NCBI RefSeq assembly: GCF_020329485.1
Contig: NZ_JAGKJI010000047.1
Span: 1-50,305, forward strand
Reading direction: 5' to 3'
DNA length: 50,305 bases
Source: Bradyrhizobium cenepequi
GTDB taxonomy: Bacteria > Pseudomonadota > Alphaproteobacteria > Rhizobiales > Xanthobacteraceae
Below, piece by piece: positions 8,944 through 17,204 of the stretch (positions are counted from its first letter, which is position 1; each line of letters opens with the position of its first letter). Below the pieces are notes generated by a model that saw nothing but the letters and a program-made list of their open reading frames with translations, did not search any database and was not told the origin of the DNA. The position numbers and the translations under genes are program-made.

Positions 8944-9290
8944 CGAGAGTATCCCGTATCGTTGTCCCGGAATTTCGGCGCTGCCAATATGGGGCTGAGA
9001 GGCTGCACGTCAACGGGAGGCCCAAGCTAGATTACCCGCGGCTGGGGTATTCTCCGACTGATGGGCAATTGAGCGCAAACATTCTCGCAAACCAATTTCC
9101 TGGAGAAAATTTCGGTCGGTAATGGGTGCCGCAAGCAACAGAACGACCGTTCACGAGCCGAGCCGAAGTTTCGGCGAGCGTCGGAGGCGCACTCCATGAT
9201 CCGAGATACCAGATCTGCTGACCTGTCCGGCCGCATCGGCCGGTACAAGAAATTGGCATGGTGGCGCGTTGCGGTGGGCTTCAAGAGAAG
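8944..9290. other. Intergenic region without recognisable gene
   Basis: Only short overlapping open frames without family resemblance are present between the panD remnant and the DUF736 terminator. I see nothing further. Confidence 0.35.
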
Positions 9291-9317
9291 AGCCCCGCCC
9301 GAGGATCGGGCGAGGCT
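9291..9317 (-). terminator. Hairpin downstream of DUF736 copy 1
   Basis: AGCCCCGCCCGA at 9291-9302 pairs with TCGGGCGAGGCT at 9306-9317, with one bulged C and a 3-base loop. It begins 15 bp beyond the DUF736 stop, followed on the minus strand by CTTCTCTTG. A related hairpin lies beyond DUF736 copy 2 and another at the DUF736 remnant near 38.3 kb, so it appears to travel with the gene. Confidence 0.6.
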
Positions 9318-9331
9318 CGGTGGAGCGAGTC

Positions 9332-9652
9332 TCACTCGCCATTCTTGCGCGGTCGCGACCACAGCATGGTGTAACCTTCGCCGCCTTCGTCGTCGAACAG
9401 GTTGGCGTAGATCGGCGCGTTGAAGGAGGGATCGTCGAGCTTGAGCGAGAGGTAGTCGCGGCCTTCCTCGGAGCGCTTCGACCAGGCTGCGCCGATCTCG
9501 GCTCGGCCGCAGTAGACGCGGTGGCTTGGAGCGTTCTCGCTTGCGCGGTTGGGCTCGCCGACGATGCGGACGCCCTTGGCCTGCAAGCTCAGAGTGATGA
9601 TCTCGCCCTGGAAATCGTTGCCGACCTTCTTGAAAGAACCGATGGTAGCCAT
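9332..9652 (-). CDS. DUF736 family protein, copy 1
   Basis: A 106-residue protein, MATIGSFKKVGNDFQGEI through RVYCGRAEIGAAWSKR and DYLSLKLDDPSFNAPIYANLF to WSRPRKNGE, is a full-length DUF736 member. The family is very common in conjugative plasmids and ICEs of alphaproteobacteria; its biochemical role is unknown. The ATG is fixed by an AAGGAGAAG box just upstream and by agreement with copy 2 at 18646-18966. Although the module around it is decayed, this gene has no frameshift and only conservative differences from copy 2, so it may still be made. A structured leader (9653-9836) lies immediately upstream. Confidence 0.85.
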   Translation of the reverse strand: MATIGSFKKVGNDFQGEIITLSLQAKGVRIVGEPNRASENAPSHRVYCGRAEIGAAWSKRSEEGRDYLSLKLDDPSFNAPIYANLFDDEGGEGYTMLWSRPRKNGE

Positions 9653-9836
9653 GTCACTTCTCCTTGAGTTGTTTCGAGCCGCGACCACCGCGGCCTCGAT
9701 GGCGATGAACAGGCCGAGGACGGTCGGCGACGCACCCGCTCGCGGGCCGGAGCGCAGCGGAGGATGCCATGATTGAGACTTTCTTGCCTCGCGAGGAATG
9801 GGCGCAAGCCCAGGGGAAGAAAGTCTCAACCATGGC
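9653..9836 (-). promoter_or_regulatory. Class I structured leader before DUF736 copy 1
   Basis: Reading towards the gene, this holds a long stem, a GC-rich motif and a short hairpin. The long stem pairs 9766-9785 with 9817-9836 (20 bp, one mismatch) and encloses CCTCGCGAGG and a TGGGC/GCCCA hairpin. The motif is GGGCCGGAGCGCAGCGGAGG on the plus strand. The short hairpin GCCGCG-N5-CGCGGC is at 9678-9694, 25 bases before ATG 9652. The same architecture recurs at 11308-11518, 18967-19148 and 21119-21306. Confidence 0.6.
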
Positions 9837-10191
9837 GTTGCGGCTCAGGCGATCGAGGCGCAGCCGGTCTTCGGCCAGATCAAGCTATCAAGAGGCCAAG
9901 TGCGTCCGCGCGCTAAACAGCCCCAGGAGATGACGTGGCCGACCGCGGTCGTGCCAGGCAAGAGGTCGACGAGGTCCAGCGTGGAGAAAGAAACAGCGTG
10001 CAGGAAATGGCGATACGGTCTGCCGCGAATGCCTGCGATAGAGCACCTCCTCCACCACCACGCGCGGTGGGCCGAATTATCTCGGCGGCTCATGGTCATC
10101 TGGCGCCCCGAAAGACCGCACCTGCCGAAGATGCGCCTCGACAAGAGATCTCGCCACGTCCGATAGTGTGGCCCCCAAGCGAGGAGAAGGA

Positions 10192-10672
10192 TTATCGCTC
10201 GCGTATGGCGGTCGTGAGAACTGGCTGAGACTTGTTCCCACTCGCACTGCCCGGCTCCGGTCGTGGCTGCGCGAAGACCGCGATCCGCGTCCATGCCGTA
10301 GCTCCGATGAACACTGCACCGAAGCAGGCGAAGACCTCGCGCCACAGCAGCGAGGGCACGCCGACCTGTGATAACCCGAAAATCACGTGATAACCGGCGA
10401 TCCCCGCCGGAAGCCGCGAATGCCGCGGCAACCATACCGCGCAAGATCCTCGGCCTTGCCTTAGCAAAGGCAAGTTGGCCAACGGCGAGCGTCACCGCGG
10501 CCGTCGCGATAGCTACGAGCAGCGCACCAACGACTCCGGCACCACCGTGGAATGCCATTATGCCGACGGTGATGGCCGTGAAGAATGGAAGGGCATATAC
10601 CGCGAGCTCAAACACGAGCCAGCAGAACAAGCGTATCCCGAGTGTATTGAAGACGACTCCAAGGGCGAGCAT
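10192..10672 (-). pseudogene. Conserved ICE membrane protein, frameshifted copy 1
   Basis: From ATG 10672 the frame reads MLALGVVFNTLGIRLFCWLVFELAVYALPFF and continues through several hydrophobic segments to RGMVAAAFA. The frame then shifts near 10415 and resumes as AGYHVIFGLSQVGVPSLLWREVF, ending at 10192. Four to five transmembrane helices are likely. The paralogue at 19430-19981 has the same helices in the same order. Function is unknown; both copies sit between DUF2493 and DUF736. The start codon lies inside a long stem (10670-10728). Confidence 0.65.
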
Positions 10673-10728
10673 GGTGGTGGCTCCGTTCGAGGATGTGACG
10701 GGTCGCGCCTTCCACCACCACCACGGCG
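10670..10728 (-). promoter_or_regulatory. Stem sequestering the start codon, copy 1
   Basis: On the minus strand GTGGTGGTGG, about 40 bases upstream of the ATG, can pair with CCACCACCAT, which contains the start codon; the GGAG ribosome-binding site lies in the loop just before it. Copy 2 (19979-20036) keeps both arms although the roughly 30-base loop differs. A translational switch is possible; alternatively the upstream GTG triplets encode a conserved peptide. Confidence 0.4.
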
Positions 10729-10880
10729 CAACTGAACGTATAGCTGAGACTAAGGCGAAGATGGGACGCAAGCCCGCCTTCGCAACGGACATGCGATTTC
10801 ATCTTCGGCAACCGGCCTATCGACACATGGAGCCTGCCCAGTCCTGTCGTCCCAATCTGTTCAAGCCCTTTGGGCGGCGC

Positions 10881-11307
10881 TTACGCGCCGCCGTTGCCAA
10901 ATTTCCAGACCGGGATTCCGAGTGTCTTCGCCTTGTCGGCCAGGTTGTCCTGGATGCCGGGACCGGACTTCCGAGCCGTTCTGCTCGCGCTGGCTCTTCT
11001 GCTGCGCCTGCTCGTTCTGGTCGAGCTCGCGTTCGATGCGGTCCACCGCCCGGTGGAACAGGTTGACCGTCGACCAGAGCAGGTCGTCGAGGTCTGGTTC
11101 GAGGCGGGTGTCGGAGAGCGTCGCGACCAGGGCGTCGAAGATATCGGCGATCGCACCGGCCACGACGTTGCCTTCGGGGAGCGGCCTTGGATCGGGCCTA
11201 TCCTGCAAGGGACGGTAACCATAGAGCTGAAGCTCCTGGAGGATGTGATCAGTCGAGGATGAAGCGTGCAGCGGTTCGAAGTCGGTGTCGTCGCCGTCGG
11301 TCGTCAT
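10881..11307 (-). pseudogene. DUF2493 protein with large internal deletion, copy 1
   Basis: The N-terminus from ATG 11307 (MTTDGDDTDFEP) to QKSQREQNGSEVRS matches copy 2 at 20186-21118. The sequence then jumps directly to the C-terminal tail PGIQDNLADKAKTLGIPVWKFG, read in another frame and ending at 10881. Roughly 500 bp, including the nucleotide-binding core (ALTGGLEFND, LLHGGSPKGAE in copy 2), are missing. The product cannot be functional. Confidence 0.8.
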
Positions 11308-11518
11308 GGGTGAGGTCCTTTGCCGGATCGGCCGCGCCCATCGCGGCCTTCGTGGCGATCACTCAGACGGCGGGCGGGGCGGACCAGAACCCGAAGTGAC
11401 ACGTCCGCCGAAGCCCGCAGGCGGAGGGCCGAAGCGAAGCGGAGGATGGCGGAGGCGCGGCTATTTTGTTTCGCGATGCAAAGGCGCGGGGCACGCGCCG
11501 GCGGAAAATAGCCGCGCC
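11308..11518 (-). promoter_or_regulatory. Class I structured leader before DUF2493 copy 1
   Basis: The long stem pairs GGCGCGGCTATTTT (11454-11467) with AAAATAGCCGCGCC (11505-11518), a perfect 14 bp enclosing an inner GGCGCG/CGCGCC hairpin at 11483-11499. Next to it is the shared motif GGGCCGAAGCGAAGCGGAGG, and close to the ATG the short hairpin GCCGCG-N5-CGCGGC (11331-11347, 23 bases before the ATG). Compared with the copy at 21119-21306, one base pair of the long stem is exchanged on both arms, preserving pairing. Confidence 0.65.
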
Positions 11519-11641
11519 GCAGCCATTGCCGGGCCGAGCCGCTTGCCGTCCGATCGCCCTCTAGAAGGCCAGGGGCGCGCCTCTGTCGGGCAGGCACGGC
11601 CTCTCACCGACCGATCGCGACGGCGTGCGACCGACCCGCAT

Positions 11642-12700
11642 TCAACCGGTCTCGACAGCCGCGAAGGACATGAAGCGCGCGACGTCTTGCGGAGCGAGTT
11701 GTACGCGTAAGGCCTCACGAAGGTCATCGAGGCCGAAGGTCCGCAGATCCTCGTTGAAATCGCCAAGCCGCGGCGACAGGGCAATCGCCTCAACTCCGGC
11801 CGCCATGGCGCGCTCGGTCAGGGCTGCTGCCGCCAACTCGCCGGCCGCGTCGGCGTCGCGCGCGATATAGAGGTGGCGAAGTGTCAGTGGGAGCACAAGC
11901 GCGGCCAGATGGTTGGCGGAGAGCGCAGCAGCCATCGGCAGCTTTGGCAGCACACAGCGCAGTGACGCCATGGTCTCGATGCTCGCCCGCCGCGAGCACG
12001 TCGCTCGCCGTGCCGAATCGGACGGCGTTGCCGAGAAGGTCGCCCATGGCCCGCCGCGGCGTGTCAATCGGCGCCTTGCCGAGGGTTGCGGAACCGAAGC
12101 CGTCGGGATCGAGCCAGGTCCGATGTACGCCTGTGATTCGGCCGTCGAGATCGGTGACACCCGCAATCAATGCGGGCCAAGTCTCGACCGGCGCGTCCTC
12201 ATCGGGTCGGTAGTAGCAGCGCGGGTGAAAGCGTAACGCGCTATCGTGGCGTAAAGCCGTAATGCCACGGTTACGCAAATACCTTTCCGCGAGAGTCCCA
12301 GCAATCGGCTGCGACATGGCGAACAGTCGTCTCGCCGCTCCCGGCGACCCGCTCTGCGGTCGGATGCGCGCGGCCCCCGGCGATAGCTCAAGCTCTGAGC
12401 GAGGCAACTTAAGAAAGCGTCGCGCCTCCTCGGCGACGTCGTGGAAATCGAGGAGCCGCAGCTTTCCCGGATGAGGTCGAGCAGGTCGCCATGCTCACCC
12501 GTGGCGGCATCGGTCCATTTACGGGCTGGTTCCTTGGAGGACTCTCTCAATCGGACGAACATGGAGCGGCCGGGCGCGTTGCGGACGTCGCCAACCATCC
12601 AGTAGCGGCCTTGCCGACGGCCGTTCGAAAGATAGTGGCGGCACACCGCCTCGGCATCACGCGCGAGACGGTGCGCCAGCTCGGAAGCGTCGCGTGGCAT
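11642..12700 (-). pseudogene. Toprim-domain primase-like protein, frameshifted copy 1
   Basis: ATG 12700 begins MPRDASELAHRLARDAEAVCRHYLSNGRRQGRYW, matching the intact copy at 21425-22471. The frame shifts near 12450 after HGDLLDLIRESCG, continues elsewhere as RRLFAMSQPIAGTLAERYLRNRG through APIDTPRRAMGDLLG and SDVLAAGE, then shifts again near 11990. The Toprim end (LYIARDADAAGELAAAAL, PRLGDFNEDLR) follows in a third frame. Two or more frameshifts make it a pseudogene. Its start overlaps the stop of the strawberry-notch remnant exactly as in the intact module. Confidence 0.8.
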
Positions 12701-12833
12701 CACGCGGCCTGCCGCTCACCGACGCGCTCGATCGGATAGCGCTCCAGCACCTTGGCGAGGACGCTGATGCCGCTTGTATCTGTCGGCACGAACATCCGCA
12801 GCTTCCAGGAGATGATCTCATGGAAGAGGCCGT
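12700..12833 (-). pseudogene. 3' tip of a strawberry-notch gene
   Basis: The minus strand reads EIISWKLRMFVP, then VLAKVLERYPIERVGERQAA and stop. This matches the last 40 or so residues of the 1443-residue protein at 22471-26802 (VLAKLLECYPIERIGVREAA). Upstream, at about 12833, it is cut and joined to a znuC fragment on the other strand. It marks the broken edge of the decayed maintenance module. Confidence 0.8.
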
Positions 12834-13460
12834 AAATCGACCCTGCTCAGAGCACTGATGAACGAGCTCCCGCTTGCGTCAGGAAGGATCAATCGCGGCC
12901 ACGTGGCGCCGACCGATATCGGATATTTGCCGCAGGCGGCGGACATCGACCGTCGCTTCCCGATAACGGTCGGCAACGTGGTCCTGCTCGGTGCATGGCG
13001 CCAGGCCGGGGCTTTCCACGCAGTCTCCGAGGGGAGCGGGTCGGAGGCGCGACGCGCGCTTTCATCCGTTGGACTCACCGGATTTGAACAGCGACTTATC
13101 GGCACTCTGTCGGCTGGGCAGTTCCAGCGCGTCCTGTTCGCACGATTGCTGCTGCAGAATGCCAAGCTCATCCTGCTCGACGAACCTTTCACCGCCATCG
13201 ACGCTCGCACCACGCACGACCTTCTCCACGTCGTGAGGCGATGGCACCAGGACGGACGCACGGTGATTGCGGTGCTGCATGATGTCGAACAAGTGCGCGC
13301 GCATTTTCCTCAAGCGCTTCTGCTCGCGCGCGAGCCCATCGCATGGGGCCCGACCGTGACAACTATGACGGCCGACAATCTGCTGCGAGCTTGGCTGATG
13401 GCCGAGCGATGGGATGAGAACGCTGCCATCTGTGACGTGCCGGACCAGAGCGCAGCATGA
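12834..13460 (+). pseudogene. ZnuC-like ABC ATPase, cut inside Walker A
   Basis: The readable frame opens with KSTLLRALMNELPLASGRI, so the cut lies inside the Walker A loop and the N-terminal beta strands are missing. Downstream are the Q-loop region IGYLPQAADIDRRFPITV, the signature LSAGQFQRV, Walker B LILLDEPFTAID and the switch His in VLHDVEQV. This is the ATPase of a zinc/manganese-type metal importer. ATG 12858 could start a 200-residue product, but it would lack the P-loop and not bind ATP. The 3' end overlaps a znuB fragment by 4 bp, the normal operon arrangement, so this is a block of a former znuCB operon. Confidence 0.75.
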
Positions 13461-13606
13461 CAGTCTACCAGGTATTCATCTTGCCATTCGTCGAGTACGG
13501 ATTCCTGCGCCGCGCGCTTATCGCCTGCGTTGCACTCGGGCTGGGCTCTGTACCCGTCGGCGTGCTCTTGATGCTCCGCCGCATGAGCCTGGTCGGCGAC
13601 GCCATG
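13457..13606 (+). pseudogene. ZnuB-like permease, N-terminal fragment
   Basis: ATG 13457 overlaps the znuC stop (ATGA). The 50 residues end in LRRMSLVGDAM, the start of the conserved region following the first transmembrane helix of metal ABC permeases. The next codons belong to an unrelated HNH fragment, so the permease is truncated after about one helix. Confidence 0.65.
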
Positions 13607-13608
13607 AT

Positions 13609-13752
13609 CCGCGATACAAGACAGTATGGACGAAAGGTCACAAACTCCCCGTGTACCACGGCGGGACGGACAACATCAGTAACATCCAGGCCGAATGCTA
13701 CGAGTGCAATTTCAGGAAGAATGCGGGAGCGCTAAATAGGGGTACCAGATAG
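13609..13752 (+). pseudogene. HNH endonuclease C-terminal scrap
   Basis: The frame gives YKTVWTKGHKLPVYHGGTDNISNIQAECYECNFRKNAG, with the His-GG-Asn-Cys-x2-Cys-Asn-x-Lys arrangement of the second half of an HNH nuclease, and stops at 13752. The first half is absent because the znuB fragment is fused upstream. Confidence 0.55.
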
Positions 13753-13758
13753 CGCCGA

Positions 13759-14189
13759 TCAGGGCAGTGCCATCGCCATACCCCAGCTGTGGACCGGCCA
13801 TGATCCATCGGCTTCTTCCTCTACGGTGAAATCGAAATTTTTTAGGCGCTTTGCTTCCAACATCCTGAGCACATCGAAAAACGGTTCCGCGTAACCTCCA
13901 GCGAAAGGTGCAGCGTTGGAAGGTGCTCCGCCTTGAAGAGATGTCCCGCGTCCGTAAACTCCGTCTTCATTGGCGTTGGGGCCATCATGATGCCGGGCCA
14001 CGTGAAGTAAGGCTCGGGCATCGTAAATGCCGCGGGCATGATCATGTAGCTAAATTCCACGGACTGCGGCGGCGGACCCGGCTGAACAACCTGGCCGAAA
14101 TTGAGAGCGCAGCCTCCCAGAATTTCTCCCCGCCAGTTTCCGGGCTTGACGCTTGGCAGTTCGAAGCGTGGTCTCTTGGCCTTGGGCAC
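13759..14189 (-). pseudogene. Unrecognised protein with one frameshift
   Basis: GTG 14189 is preceded by an excellent AAGGAGG box and starts VPKAKRPRFELPSVKPGNWRGEI. The frame continues through SVEFSYMIMPAAFTMPEPYFTW to HLPTLHLSLEV near 13895. A neighbouring frame then continues sensibly as GGYAEPFFDVLRMLEAKRL and VEEEADGSWPVHSWGMAMALP to 13759. Total length would be about 143 residues. I do not recognise the family; it looks cytosolic and rich in Pro and Met. Confidence 0.5.
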
Positions 14190-14268
14190 TTGGGCCTCCT
14201 TCGGCTGACGATTGGCCGAGAGAGTCGGTCGCGTGGCCGCAGCCGTGAGAAGGCTCCGGCCCAGACCG

Positions 14269-14631
14269 CTACCACCAGGATGTGTAGTAGACGGCCCGAT
14301 TTGCCGCGAGAGCTTCTCGCGCCTTCGCGATGAATGCGAGATCATCCTCAAGCTCGGAGCCATCCGATACGCCGAAGAAGCCTCCGGTTTTCGGCAGGCA
14401 CTTTGTGCGGATGTCGGCTTCGAGCTGCTGCAGATCGTCCGCCGTGAGCGCGACGTTTACGCAGTTGAAAGTTCTCATCCTGCCGCCCCTTTTTCGATAG
14501 AGCCGCTCCATCCAGCCATGCAGGTTGGGATGCTTGCGCCAGTTGTAAATCTTCACTGAGTCCGGAGCGTCAAAATCCACGGCAGCGGACAAGGCGTTAT
14601 CGGTAGCAAGAGCATACATATCGAGTCCCAT
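14269..14631 (-). CDS. Small conserved protein, unknown function
   Basis: ATG 14631 follows an AAGGAAA box and opens a 120-residue protein: MGLDMYALATDNAL, YNWRKHPNLHGWMERLYRKRGG, FNCVNVALTADDLQQLEADI and GSELEDDLAFIAKAREAL to YYTSWW. Many proteobacteria have this family. I recall that databases sometimes label it phosphoglycerate kinase, but at 120 residues it has none of that enzyme's fold or motifs, so that name should not be used. The WRKHP-LHGWM and TSWW motifs are its signature. No partner gene is evident; hipBA starts about 490 bp away on the other strand. Confidence 0.7.
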   Translation of the reverse strand: MGLDMYALATDNALSAAVDFDAPDSVKIYNWRKHPNLHGWMERLYRKRGGRMRTFNCVNVALTADDLQQLEADIRTKCLPKTGGFFGVSDGSELEDDLAFIAKAREALAANRAVYYTSWW

Positions 14632-14880
14632 TTTCGTTTCCTTTCGTTGGTTGTTGTCGTCCCGAAGGACGCCGACGAAAGGCCGGGCGGAACGAGCTGG
14701 CGCCGTCATGACCAACACGGTCGCGCCCGCGGCGCGAGCGGTGCGGACAGGTCATTGACGGCAAAGCGCCGCCCGGCAAAAGGCGAACCTGCCGAGGGCG
14801 CAACGCCACGAAAGCGAACGAACGGGCTGACCAGTTTGCGGCGACCACGACTGCACGGAGCCAGAGTAGAGCCTATGCCA
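14632..14880. other. Intergenic region before the tRNA-like sequence
   Basis: This holds the promoter side of the small gene ending at 14269. No further feature is supported. Confidence 0.3.
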
Positions 14881-14958
14881 CAGGGCATAGCGCAGTCTGG
14901 CAGCGGGGGTAGTTTCGGGAACTCCAGGTCGCAAATTCGAACCCTGCTGCCCCGACCA
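14881..14958 (+). pseudogene. Degenerate tRNA-Pro(CGG)-like sequence
   Basis: The stretch folds in tRNA order. CAGGGCA pairs with TGCCCCG as acceptor stem, with one A-C mismatch. TA is followed by a GCGC D-arm with loop AGTCTGGCA, then loop TTCGGGA with anticodon CGG, variable AGGTC, a T-arm with TTCGAAC and CCTGC, then ACCA. The discriminator and CCA are encoded. Defects are one extra base in the anticodon stem, two A-C mismatches in the T-stem (GCAAA against CCTGC) and a G-G in the D-stem. It is probably a decayed tRNA gene, perhaps left by an integrated element. Confidence 0.6.
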
Positions 14959-14992
14959 CGACCCTGGATGTGGACTGCTGGCCCTGATATGT

Positions 14993-15116
14993 TATAATAG
15001 ATCATTAGGGTTAAGCGATCTGCGTTTGCAGATCAATATTGCGCTCGGCGGGTGCGTGTGATATATATATATATATAAACATATCGACTTTGACTTTTGA
15101 TATGCGGAGGCATATC
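14993..15116 (+). promoter_or_regulatory. hipBA promoter and operator candidate
   Basis: TATAAT at 14993-14998 is a perfect -10 hexamer, though no good -35 is visible. An alternating AT run lies at 15061-15077. The palindrome GATATGCGGAGGCATATC (15099-15116, 7-bp arms) spans the GGAGG ribosome-binding site directly before the proposed TTG start. HipB-type antitoxins bind palindromes in their own promoter, so this is a likely autoregulatory operator. Confidence 0.5.
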
Positions 15117-15701
15117 TTGGCCTATGCTACTGACGAGATTCTACAGACGCTCCGGACCGCCCGCGAGGGCTCCGGCTTGAGCCAGCGCGACCTCAGCGCG
15201 CGGATAGGGGTCCCTCAAAGCCACATTTCCAAGATCGAGAGCGGCGGGACTGATCTCCGGCTCTCCAGCCTTGTTGAACTTGCGCGCGCGCTCGACCATG
15301 AAGTGGTCCTCGTGCCCCGCAAGCTTCTGCCGGCTGTCGAGGCCATTGTCCGGAATGCCTCGTCCGCCTTATCCGACGACGCGCGCTTGCGCTCAAGTGT
15401 GCTGAACCGCGCACAAGCTGCTGTTACCAGGCTCAACCGATTGCATCAGGATGCGCCTGGGCTGGACCGCCTTAACCAAGCGTTTCGCGAGCTTTCAAAC
15501 TTCCAGCTCGGAAACTCAGAACTTGAAGTTATTCGGCGCGTCACGGACCGGCTGATGAAGCTGCCAATGAATCGGAACGCGCTGCCGGTCATTCAGAGTG
15601 CTTCAAATCAATTGCGAGAGTTGCGCAACCGCATTGCTCACGCTGTGCCGGAAGCACCGCGCCCGGCTTACGCACTAGATGAGGAGGACGAGGATGCCTG
15701 A
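15117..15701 (+). CDS. hipB: HipB-like antitoxin, XRE helix-turn-helix
   Basis: The Xre domain occupies the first 65 residues: ILQTLRTAREGSGLSQRDLSARIG, VPQSHISKIESGGTDLRLSSLVELARAL. A helical C-terminal part follows (about residues 75-185) ending in an acidic tail EEDEDA. I choose TTG 15117 (LAYATDEILQ) because GGAGG lies 6 bases upstream; ATG 15102 in the same frame would sit within the palindromic operator. The antitoxin would bind the operator and the HipA kinase. At about 194 residues it is longer than E. coli HipB (88), but long HipB proteins with extra C-terminal regions are common in alphaproteobacteria. Its stop overlaps the hipA start by 8 bp. Confidence 0.85.
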   Translation: MAYATDEILQTLRTAREGSGLSQRDLSARIGVPQSHISKIESGGTDLRLSSLVELARALDHEVVLVPRKLLPAVEAIVRNASSALSDDARLRSSVLNRAQAAVTRLNRLHQDAPGLDRLNQAFRELSNFQLGNSELEVIRRVTDRLMKLPMNRNALPVIQSASNQLRELRNRIAHAVPEAPRPAYALDEEDEDA

Positions 15702-16920
15702 CGTATCCGTCCTCGAAGTGCTGCTGTACGGCGAACAGATCGGAACCCTGACCCTCGTTCAGGGCACCCGGACGTTATTCGCCTTCAGCAAGGCTTACAT
15801 CGACAACCCTGAACGACCCACGCTGAGCCTTTCCTTTAAAGATCAGTTCGGCAAGCTGCTGACGGATATTCCGCCCACGAACACAAGGGTGCCGCCCTTC
15901 TTCGCAAACCTGCTGCCGGAAGGCCCGCTTCGCGATTATCTCGCCAAGCAGGCGGGAGTGAACGAAAAACGCGAGTTCTTCCTGCTCTGGGTCCTTGGAC
16001 AGGATCTTCCCGGTGCGCTCACGATCCGTCCCGCAGATGGCGAGGCTATGCCCCCTAGCGCGGACAACGAGGCCCGTGAAGCTCGCCGGCGCAACGTTCT
16101 CAGGTTCTCTCTTGCTGGCGTTCAACTGAAGTTTTCGGCGGTGAAGAATGCCGGGAAGAACGGCGGCCTGACTATCCCTGCCGAAGGTGTCGGCGGCTCA
16201 TGGATCGTCAAGCTTCCGTCCGAGCGCTATACGGCCGTGCCGGACAACGAGTTCTCCATGATGACGCTGGCGGGACAACTCGGCATGAATGTTCCGGAAG
16301 TGCAGCTTATCGAGATGGATGCCATTGAAGGACTTCCGGACGGAATCGGGCATCTAAACGGCCAAGCTTTAGCAGTTCGGCGATTCGACCGCACCGAAAC
16401 CGGGCCAGTCCATATCGAGGATTTCGCTCAGGTCTTTAGCGTCTGGCCCGAGGACAAGTACAAGCGCGCAAGCGCCAAAAATATCGCAACGGTGATCGGC
16501 GTCGAAGCTGGCGACGACGCGGCGGCGGAGTTTGTTCGCAGGCTGGTCTTCAATACGCTGATCGGCAATGCCGACATGCACTTGAAAAATTGGTCGCTGA
16601 TTTATCCGGACCGCAGGACAGCCGCGCTCGCGCCAGCATACGATTTCGTCTCGACGATACCTTACATTCCGGACGAGTTCGCGGCCATCAAGTACGCTCG
16701 TACCAAACGAATGAGCGAATTCTCGTTCGACGAGCTCCGCTATCTCGCCGCGAAATCGCACCTGCCCGAAAAGCTCGTCGTCAATACAGCTTCTGAAACA
16801 GTGACGCGCTTCCGCGATGAATGGCCAGCCTCGAAGAAAAACCTGCCCATAGACCCAAAGGTCGCCGAGGCAGTCGAAACACACATGAAGAGCTTAGCTC
16901 TCCTCACCGAAAATGTGTAA
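15694..16920 (+). CDS. hipA: HipA-family serine/threonine kinase toxin
   Basis: This 408-residue protein has the HipA N-terminal domain (VLLYGEQIGTLTL, PPFFANLLPEGPLRDYLAKQAG, FLLWVLGQDLPGALTI). The kinase domain follows: RFSLAGVQLKFSAVK as nucleotide loop, WIVKLPSERY with the ATP-binding Lys, NTLIGNADMHLKNWSL with the catalytic Asp, and LAPAYDFVST with the metal-binding Asp. All key residues are present. HipA kinases phosphorylate targets such as glutamyl-tRNA synthetase and cause growth arrest unless bound by HipB. ATG 15694 lies inside the end of hipB, indicating translational coupling and balanced expression. The pair is intact although nearly every neighbour is broken, consistent with addictive maintenance. 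Confidence 0.9.
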   Translation: MPDVSVLEVLLYGEQIGTLTLVQGTRTLFAFSKAYIDNPERPTLSLSFKDQFGKLLTDIPPTNTRVPPFFANLLPEGPLRDYLAKQAGVNEKREFFLLWVLGQDLPGALTIRPADGEAMPPSADNEAREARRRNVLRFSLAGVQLKFSAVKNAGKNGGLTIPAEGVGGSWIVKLPSERYTAVPDNEFSMMTLAGQLGMNVPEVQLIEMDAIEGLPDGIGHLNGQALAVRRFDRTETGPVHIEDFAQVFSVWPEDKYKRASAKNIATVIGVEAGDDAAAEFVRRLVFNTLIGNADMHLKNWSLIYPDRRTAALAPAYDFVSTIPYIPDEFAAIKYARTKRMSEFSFDELRYLAAKSHLPEKLVVNTASETVTRFRDEWPASKKNLPIDPKVAEAVETHMKSLALLTENV

Positions 16921-17169
16921 GCGATCGCCGCTTTTTTCGAGCTACTCCACCACTTCGAAGGGCCAGTCGAAGTAGCAATATAGGAATGGTTTCTGATCCG
17001 AACGTCATGCCGAAGGACCTCGCTATAGTTGTCCAGGATTGTCTTCAGCAGACCATACACATCAAGCTCGCCCTTGCTGTCACCGCCCACGGCGCGGCTC
17101 GCAAACTGCCGCCAGTTTGCTCCATGCCGCTACTTCATCTGTTCAGTTACAAATGGTGATAGCCCGACA
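16921..17169. other. Gap after hipA with a protein scrap on the minus strand
   Basis: The minus strand reads GELDVYGLLKTILDNYSEVL and VRIRNH, then, after one frame change, YCYFDWPFEVVE and a stop near 16940. It looks like the C-terminus of a lost protein of unknown family. Nothing else is supported. Confidence 0.35.
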
Positions 17170-17190
17170 CGCAGCGCCTCAGGCGCTGCG
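17170..17190. terminator. 9-bp hairpin downstream of the SIR2 remnant
   Basis: CGCAGCGCC and GGCGCTGCG flank TCA in a perfect inverted repeat. There is no strong T-run. It lies beyond the end of the SIR2 remnant and may have terminated it. Confidence 0.4.
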
Positions 17191-17204
17191 TCAACATTCT
17201 GTTT

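Noticed and set aside
15060..15078. Alternating AT run as a microsatellite of interest
   Set aside because: Short and located in the hipBA promoter region; more simply part of an AT-rich promoter.
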